Shown here: piece by piece, positions 7,690-11,511 of the stretch | How the letters are laid out: every line of letters begins with the position of its first letter | Numbering within the stretch: the stretch's first letter is position 1 | Assembly (NCBI GenBank): GCA_038117225.1 | Contig: JAYOFM010000112.1 | Location: 1-11,511 of the forward strand | Length of the DNA: 11,511 bases | Direction of reading: 5' to 3' | Source of the DNA: JAYOFM01 sp038117225 | GTDB taxonomy: Bacteria > Pseudomonadota > Alphaproteobacteria > Rhodospirillales > Casp-alpha2 | The notes under the pieces: generated by a model | Seen by the model: only the letters and a program-made list of their open reading frames with translations | Databases searched by the model: none | What the model was told of the DNA's origin: nothing | Program-made: the position numbers and the translations under genes

Positions 7690-7821
7690 TCAGGTTCCGG
7701 GCATGGCGATATAGTTGATGATGGCGACCAGCATGATCCGGGCGGCGACCACCGCCGGCTCGGCGGGCGAGACGCCAAAGACGTTGCCGCCCTTGCCGTT
7801 CAGGCGTTCGCTGAATTTCAA
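7690..7821 (-). pseudogene. probable remnant of a second CBS-domain gene
   Basis: The 243-base gap between the dehI-like and CBS genes (7632-7874) holds a 43-codon open frame ending in TGA at 7690-7692. It begins at a TTG (7821) with no ribosome binding site and is preceded by in-frame stops. Its segment LNGKGGNVFGVSPAEPAVVA followed by ARIM aligns with the start of the intact neighbour, where ETKGANVLSVEPDEPLTIAA is followed by ALM. About 11 of the 21 residues from the shared KG to the shared M are identical, and the underlying bases are also similar. After that Met the sequence (LVAIINYIAMPGT) no longer resembles a CBS domain. I infer the truncated 5' part of a duplicated CBS gene. It could instead be a small unrelated ORF or chance similarity. 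Confidence 0.4.
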
Positions 7822-7834
7822 ACGATCTTGCTAA

Positions 7835-7852
7835 CTGACGAGATACAGTCAG
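7835..7852 (-). terminator. weak hairpin downstream of the dehI-like gene
   Basis: CTGAC and GTCAG pair across an 8-base loop, about 22 bases after the dehI-like stop. There is no T run on the minus-strand side, so an intrinsic terminator is doubtful. It may only slow Rho-dependent termination or have no function. Confidence 0.2.
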
Positions 7853-7874
7853 GGAAAGCCCGCTATCCAAAATT

Positions 7875-8759
7875 TTATGCGCCCAGTTGTCGGCGTAGGT
7901 AGGCGATGTTGACGGCTAGACCGGGCAGCAGCCACTGGAACAGCCGGCACATGGCCAGCACCTCGTCGACGCTGGCATCTTCCGCCGCCGCCGCGCGCAG
8001 GGCCGCCGAGGTGAGGGCGCCCGGGTTGGGCAGGTCCGCCATCGCCGCCCGCGCCGCCCGCTCGTGATAGGCGTGGCAGAGTGCCTCGTGCGGCGGCGTG
8101 CCCGCGACCTGGCGCAGGTCCGACCAGGCCATTGCCCAATAGCTCGGCCAGCGGGCGAAAGCGCGATAGTCGGTGTTTATGAACGGCAGGCCGAGTATGC
8201 CCCTGATATCGTTGTAGTTGGCGACCGTCGGGGCATCCGCGTGGTGCATTTCCATCAAAACCAACGGCACGTCTACATCCGGCGCGTGGCGGCCGGTATA
8301 GGGTTCAACCTCGCCGCTCCGCGAGCCCGCCATATCATCGCCTTCCATCAGTAATCGCGTGATCGCCGCCAGTAGCGCATAGGCGTGATTGCCGTGGGAG
8401 AATACCCGGTTGATATCCCGGATCTGTTCGATCTCGCGTGCCCCATAGCCAGCACCTTCCAGTCGGGTGACGATGGGCGGCGGCGTCAGCGCCGCGACCT
8501 CGGCCTCGACCAGCCTTTGCTGTTCCAGCGCCGTCTCGACGAACGGGCGGCTACCCACTAATTCCCGCGTGCCAGTCCACAGCACTTCGAAGAATTTGGG
8601 ATAGTGGGCGTAAGCCATGGTGACGACGCCCATCCACGGCACCTGCAGGGCCGTCTTCATTTCCGCATACCATTCGGCGCGCTGGCCCTCGACCGCATAT
8701 TCCGGCAGCGGATAGATGGCGGGGATGGGATTGGGCTTCAGGCGTTGCAGCTCGGCCAC
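7875..8759 (-). CDS. DehI-family 2-haloacid dehalogenase (group I)
   Basis: From the GTG at 8759 the protein is 294 aa, close to the usual DehI length of about 300. The family pattern is clear: WYAEMKTALQVPWMG (residues 30-44), GYGAREIEQIRDINRVFSHGN (104-124) and an NTDYRAFARWP motif (195-205). By comparison with Pseudomonas putida DehI, D197 corresponds to the catalytic Asp189 and N124 to Asn114. These hydrolyse the C-halogen bond by activating water directly, without a covalent enzyme ester. Residue 195 is Asn; this position is Ala187 in DehI, which accepts both enantiomers, and Asn in the D-specific HadD, so D-specificity is predicted. There is no signal peptide, so it is cytoplasmic. No haloacid permease gene is adjacent. 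It is transcribed divergently from the 819-aa gene. An open frame reaches a TTG at 8837, but the added residues do not look like the family. Confidence 0.8.
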   Translation of the reverse strand: MAELQRLKPNPIPAIYPLPEYAVEGQRAEWYAEMKTALQVPWMGVVTMAYAHYPKFFEVLWTGTRELVGSRPFVETALEQQRLVEAEVAALTPPPIVTRLEGAGYGAREIEQIRDINRVFSHGNHAYALLAAITRLLMEGDDMAGSRSGEVEPYTGRHAPDVDVPLVLMEMHHADAPTVANYNDIRGILGLPFINTDYRAFARWPSYWAMAWSDLRQVAGTPPHEALCHAYHERAARAAMADLPNPGALTSAALRAAAAEDASVDEVLAMCRLFQWLLPGLAVNIAYLRRQLGA

Positions 8760-8767
8760 GGCGGCTT

Positions 8768-8772
8768 CTCCT
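8768..8772 (-). promoter_or_regulatory. ribosome binding site that fixes the dehI-like start at GTG 8759
   Basis: On the minus strand AAGGAGA, with core AGGAG, lies 8 bases before the GTG at 8759-8757. The more upstream TTG candidates (8837 and 8804) lack such a site. This supports the 294-aa product. Confidence 0.75.
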
Positions 8773-8835
8773 TCACTGTCGACGCCGGTTGGGCCGATCC
8801 TCAAGGGCCATGATAACCGAGCTTCGCGGCGGGGC

Positions 8836-8872
8836 AAAACCGCGAATTAGTTTTCGCCGAAAGAGCGGTTTT
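8836..8872. repeat. inverted repeat in the divergent intergenic region
   Basis: The region 8760-8993 has no convincing gene. AAAACCGC (8836-8843) and GCGGTTTT (8865-8872) form a perfect 8-base dyad with a 21-base centre. The centre contains a competing smaller hairpin, GCGAA (8842-8846) with TTCGC (8853-8857). A third copy of GCGGTTTT is at 8916-8923. The element lies in the likely 5' leader or promoter area of the dehI-like gene and could be an operator or an RNA structure. Confidence 0.4.
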
Positions 8873-8896
8873 CTGGACGCCCGCGACGGGCGAGGC

Positions 8897-8924
8897 CCGC
8901 CAAGCGCTGTGAACGGCGGTTTTT
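8897..8924 (+). terminator. terminator-like hairpin with T run in the intergenic region
   Basis: CCGCC (8897-8901) can pair with GGCGG (8915-8919) and is followed by five T residues (8920-8924). The 5-base stem and 13-base loop make it a weak intrinsic terminator for plus-strand transcription. No plus-strand gene ends just upstream, so it would stop antisense or leader RNA only. It may have no function. Confidence 0.25.
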
Positions 8925-8933
8925 GGGTCCTAA

Positions 8934-8962
8934 TTGACGCCATGAGTCCCGTTAACCATACT
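8934..8962 (+). promoter_or_regulatory. sigma70-type promoter of the 819-aa gene, with a TTAACCAT element
   Basis: TTGACG (8934-8939, 5/6 match to the -35 consensus) and CATACT (8957-8962, 4/6 match to the -10 consensus) are spaced 17 bases apart, 32 bases before the GTG start. TTAACCAT at 8952-8959 overlaps the spacer and -10 box. In Alphaproteobacteria TTAACCAT is known as a half-site bound by the cell-cycle regulator CtrA. The full TTAA-N7-TTAA site is not complete here (AATA replaces the second TTAA), so CtrA control is only suggested. Confidence 0.5.
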
Positions 8963-8977
8963 AATATTCGGATTCGC

Positions 8978-8983
8978 AAGAGG
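8978..8983 (+). promoter_or_regulatory. ribosome binding site of the 819-aa gene
   Basis: AAGAGG lies 10 bases before the GTG at 8994. It is moderate in strength, but it supports this start, which is also the first codon of the conserved-looking N-terminal domain. Confidence 0.45.
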
Positions 8984-8993
8984 CCTGGGCCCC

Positions 8994-11453
8994 GTGAGCA
9001 ACAGCCGTTTCCTTGTCAAACTGCTGCGTTGGAGCGATTCCAGCACGTCGGGACGCACCGTGACGTTTCAGTTGCCGGACGATACCGAGGACCATCCCTT
9101 CAAGGGGTTGGAAACCGGCAAGCGCGCCGGTCAAACCATGGAGATGGAGGTCGACCTGCTCGACGGCGACTGGGCACTACGCACTCTCGATCTCGACGTC
9201 GAGCCGGCGATCGACTCACCCCGGCCACGTGCCCGTGATGCACGCACCGATGCCCGCGCCGACGCCGCGCCGGAGCCCGATCCGGAGCCCGAGCCGGAAC
9301 GATCGCTGACGCCGGAATCCGATCGGGAACCCGAGCGAGAACCGGCACCCGAACCTGACCCAGAACCGGACCCTGGCCCGCCTCCCGAACGCATCCGCCA
9401 TCGACGCGTTGCCATCACCGTCGACGGCGCGACCCGGATCATCAGCCGCTTCGAGGTCGAGCGCGACCAGGATATCGATGAGGGCGTGGACGATGATCAC
9501 GAGTATCCAGCCTCCGCCGAGGTGGGTGATACGGAAGAGGCGGCGGCTGGCGCCGTGAGCCCCGTCAGCATCGCCGAAGCCGCGCTGGATGCTGGCGTCC
9601 CGCCGCAGCCGACGCCGACGATTGCCGCGACCGGTCGCGGTGGCACTGCGCCGGACGGGCTCAAGCCGATGGTTTCTTTTGGCGCCGCGGCGCGATCCGC
9701 CGCCGGCGACGCCGGGCCTGCGGCGTCATCAGTGGCGGGCGAAGGCGCGCCCACGGAAACCGATGGCGGGGTCAACGATACTGCTGGCATGGCACCCGGT
9801 GGCGGCGCAATAGGAAGTGGAACGGGTGGCGTGGGCGATGCCATCGGTCTCGGCACCGCTGATGGATCAGGTGGCGGCGCCGGCAGTGATAGCGAAATTG
9901 CTTCGTCCGGCGGCCTGGTCGGTTCGGAAGGTGACGCTGACCTTGGCCTTGGCGCCGGTCCCGGTGATTCTGACGGCGATACCGGTCTCAGCACTGGCGG
10001 AAGTGGATCAGGTGGTGGTGCTGGCGGCGATAGCGCACCCGCAGCGACGGGCTGTCTCGGTGGTTCTGATGGTGATACCGGTCTCGGCGCTGGCGCTGGC
10101 GGCGATAGTGATTTTGCGTCGGCTGGCGGTTTCGGTGGTCCTGACGGTGATACCGATCTCAACACTGGCGGAGGTGGAGCAGGTAGTGGCGCCGTCGGCG
10201 ATAGTGAATTCGCATCGCGCGACGGTCTGGACGGCTGTGACGGTGGTGATGGCGTTGCCGGCGATGGCACAGATGGCACCGCGACGAGCGGGGCCGAAAG
10301 CATGGGCGCCCAGGCGGCGCAAGTCGATGACGGCGCGGACGCGAGTATTGGGTCGAGAGCCGGCGAGGCATTAGGACCGGCGGGTGATCCGGGTACCCGC
10401 TCGGGCGCCGCCAATGGATTGGCGCCGATGGTTACCATGGGCGCACCGCCTGATCGGGAGACCGGCGGCCTTCGCAACCCGCCGTGGGCCGGCTACGGCA
10501 ACGCCGGCACACCATTTGACAGGCGGAACATCGCCGCGCGCTCGCTCGACGACGCGGCCGCGACCACGTTCCCGGCGTCAATTACCGAACCGGGGTATCC
10601 GGATGCCGCGGACGAGATATCGGAAACCGTCACGGCGGATGCGGCAACGGACAAGCCGGCGGCCGCCGACGACCTCGGCATGATGGCGTCATCCGCATTG
10701 CCGGAATCGGCGCCCATGTCGTGGGAGCGGGATGATCAGATCGACGACGGTAATCCGGACCCGCCGGAGCCGTCATTGCCTGAGCCCACACCGCCGGAAA
10801 TTCCGGAACCGTCGACCACTGACATGGCGCCGTGGTTGCGTCCCGACATATACCCCGGGTTGCCGCCCAAGATGCCGTCCGCGACGCCGCCAGCTATGCC
10901 GCCAGCTATGCCGCCAGCCATGCCGCCCGGGGCCACGCCGCCCGGGGCCACGCCGCCGCAATCGCCCGAGCAGTGGCCGCCGCAATGGCCTCCTGGTTGG
11001 CCGTGGCCGCCACAAATGCCGCCCGACATGCCGCCGGAATGGATGAAGGACTGGAAGGCTGATTTCAGCGGCTCGCGCATCGAGGTACTGGGCGAAGGCC
11101 TCGGCGGCGGCTCCGGCGCTGGCGGTGACGGTGCGGGCGAGGGTGGTGAAGGCGAGGACGGCGAGGAGGCGGACAAGAAGCCGCCGGTGGTGCGCCGCGC
11201 GGCCGAACTCTGTCAGTCGGTCGATAACTACGAGGCCGGATTTTTTTATTTCATGAAGAACGAATATCCCGACGTACCGCACTTGCCGCCGGAACCGGAA
11301 GGCGACTGGTCCACCGATTCCAAGGCGACGCGGGACAGGGTGTGCTTTCACTGCGAGACCAGAATGCTCGACGAAATCGGCAGCGCCAAAGCCGCGGAAA
11401 AAAAATTCAACGAACTGGAAGGCCGCTTCGAGCGCGCCGAGCGCCTTCGTTAA
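8994..11453 (+). CDS. 819-aa protein with compact ends and a long low-complexity centre, function unknown
   Basis: I cannot name this family. Residues 1-70 form a small beta-rich domain (FLVKLLRWSDSSTSGRTVTF, then DHPFKGL). Residues 734-819 form a helical domain with C740, a CFHC motif (784-787) and a charged helix at the end. Similar short N- and C-terminal segments occur together in small phage-type and alphaproteobacterial proteins; this is from memory and is an inference. Between them are an acidic Pro-Glu tract (93-132), a folded-looking stretch RIRHRRVAITVDGATRIISR (133-152), a Gly/Asp/Ser-rich repeat tract (about 260-430), and a Pro-rich tract (586-685) ending in six Trp residues. The motif [DN]GL[KA]PMV[ST][FM]GA flanks the Gly-rich tract (221-231 and 474-484). 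There is no signal peptide or membrane segment. Much of the centre is probably disordered. A scaffold or phase-separating role is possible but not shown. Confidence 0.75.
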   Translation: MSNSRFLVKLLRWSDSSTSGRTVTFQLPDDTEDHPFKGLETGKRAGQTMEMEVDLLDGDWALRTLDLDVEPAIDSPRPRARDARTDARADAAPEPDPEPEPERSLTPESDREPEREPAPEPDPEPDPGPPPERIRHRRVAITVDGATRIISRFEVERDQDIDEGVDDDHEYPASAEVGDTEEAAAGAVSPVSIAEAALDAGVPPQPTPTIAATGRGGTAPDGLKPMVSFGAAARSAAGDAGPAASSVAGEGAPTETDGGVNDTAGMAPGGGAIGSGTGGVGDAIGLGTADGSGGGAGSDSEIASSGGLVGSEGDADLGLGAGPGDSDGDTGLSTGGSGSGGGAGGDSAPAATGCLGGSDGDTGLGAGAGGDSDFASAGGFGGPDGDTDLNTGGGGAGSGAVGDSEFASRDGLDGCDGGDGVAGDGTDGTATSGAESMGAQAAQVDDGADASIGSRAGEALGPAGDPGTRSGAANGLAPMVTMGAPPDRETGGLRNPPWAGYGNAGTPFDRRNIAARSLDDAAATTFPASITEPGYPDAADEISETVTADAATDKPAAADDLGMMASSALPESAPMSWERDDQIDDGNPDPPEPSLPEPTPPEIPEPSTTDMAPWLRPDIYPGLPPKMPSATPPAMPPAMPPAMPPGATPPGATPPQSPEQWPPQWPPGWPWPPQMPPDMPPEWMKDWKADFSGSRIEVLGEGLGGGSGAGGDGAGEGGEGEDGEEADKKPPVVRRAAELCQSVDNYEAGFFYFMKNEYPDVPHLPPEPEGDWSTDSKATRDRVCFHCETRMLDEIGSAKAAEKKFNELEGRFERAERLR
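9270..9390 (+). repeat. acidic Pro-Glu/Pro-Asp tract (coding)
   Basis: Residues 93-132 of the 819-aa protein are mostly alternating Pro with Glu or Asp, interrupted by a few Arg, Ser and Ala. The DNA is built from imperfect six-base units of the GAGCCC/GAGCCG type. Such tracts are extended, highly charged spacers. They have no catalytic content. Confidence 0.7.
9888..10226 (+). repeat. degenerate tandem repeat encoding Gly/Asp/Ser-rich units
   Basis: GATAG[CT] recurs at 9888, 10029, 10104 and 10200, and GATACCG[GA]TCTC at 9978, 10074 and 10149. Spacings of 75, 96 and 141 bases fit a 25-residue unit with in-frame insertions of 7 and 22 residues. The protein unit reads roughly as GDS-(D/E)-FAS-x-GG-(L/F)-GG-x-DGDT-(G/D)-L. 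All indels are multiples of three, so the frame is kept. Asp and Gly content recalls calcium-binding Gly-rich repeats, but the RTX nonapeptide is absent. Confidence 0.65.
10887..10952 (+). repeat. short perfect tandem repeats encoding Pro-rich units
   Basis: A 12-base unit CCGCCAGCTATG (10887-10898) is repeated at 10899-10910 and, with one change, at 10911-10922; it encodes PPAM. It is followed at once by two identical 15-base units CCGCCCGGGGCCACG (10923-10937, 10938-10952) encoding PPGAT. The near-perfect DNA identity points to recent slipped-strand expansion, so copy number may vary between strains without breaking the frame. Confidence 0.85.
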
Positions 11454-11511
11454 CGACTAGAGCATCGGGCGGGAAACTGTTCATACAGTGGGCCGAACTC
11501 GCGGGTGTCGC
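11454..11511. other. downstream flank with a short inverted repeat
   Basis: No coding start is supported before the window ends. ACTGT (11476-11480) and ACAGT (11485-11489) form a perfect 5-base dyad with a 4-base loop. There is no T run after it, so it is a weak terminator candidate or possibly an operator for a following gene. Confidence 0.3.

Noticed and set aside
7741..7756. GGCGG/CCGCC hairpin as a terminator
   Set aside because: No T run on either side; it lies inside the CBS-like remnant and is explained by GC-rich codons.
7676..7870. 64-aa minus-strand ORF in the gap after the dehI-like gene
   Set aside because: Its translation is Arg/His-rich without a motif; the alternative frame, with its CBS similarity, explains the region better.
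8760..8837. TTG start at 8837 for the dehI-like gene (320 aa)
   Set aside because: A strong AGGAG with correct spacing precedes the GTG at 8759, and the extra 26 residues do not resemble the family.
8773..8979. 68-aa minus-strand ORF in the divergent intergenic region
   Set aside because: Arg/Pro-rich with no clear ribosome binding site; it overlaps the promoter and the dehI ribosome binding site region. Looks like a chance frame.
9888..10226. CRISPR-like array
   Set aside because: The repeats are coding, degenerate, unevenly spaced and without unique spacers; they keep the reading frame.
9888..10226. RTX calcium-binding repeats
   Set aside because: The nonapeptide GGxGxDxLx is not repeated, and no type I secretion signal or transporter is present.
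9497..10477. 326-aa Pro/Ala/Ser-rich minus-strand frame
   Set aside because: It is antisense to the Gly-rich tract; GGC codons read backwards give Ala and Pro. No start site or domain supports it.

Overview
The window is GC-rich DNA with dense genes, GTG and ATG starts preceded by AGGAG-type ribosome binding sites, and gene families typical of Alphaproteobacteria: a soluble PQQ-type sugar dehydrogenase, a DenD-type dehydrogenase, TerB, a two-CBS protein and a DehI-type dehalogenase. A TTAACCAT element sits in one promoter. A free-living Rhodospirillales-like alphaproteobacterium fits best, but this is inferred from style and gene content. I see no rRNA, tRNA, CRISPR array, transposase or phage structural gene.

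Layout. (1) Bases 1-179 are the 3' end of a PQQ-dependent sugar dehydrogenase gene. (2) Bases 259-5691 encode one very large exported protein (1810 aa). It has a signal peptide, four tandem degenerate units of about 311-319 residues, a further beta-rich part, and a helical tail with a hairpin whose loop holds the only four cysteines of the protein. I cannot assign it to a named family. (3) It meets a minus-strand cluster tail to tail, with overlapping stop codons. In transcription order the minus-strand genes are a DehI-like 2-haloacid dehalogenase (8759-7875), a likely remnant of a CBS gene (7821-7690), an intact two-CBS protein (7631-7179), a TerB-family protein (7107-6625) and a DenD-like NAD-dependent dehydrogenase (6617-5688). 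The last three look co-transcribed. (4) A divergent intergenic region (8760-8993) carries a plausible sigma70 promoter for the plus strand and some dyad symmetry. (5) Bases 8994-11453 encode an 819-aa protein with short conserved-looking ends and about 660 residues of acidic, Gly-rich and Pro/Trp-rich low-complexity sequence between them, including tandem DNA repeats.

How the genes may work together. The minus-strand genes include two catabolic enzymes (dehalogenase, sugar-acid dehydrogenase) and two small proteins of regulatory or stress type (CBS, TerB). The usual tetronate-pathway partners of DenD are absent, so no complete pathway is visible. The two least described items are the giant repeat protein and the 819-aa low-complexity protein; neither has a partner here that fixes its function.
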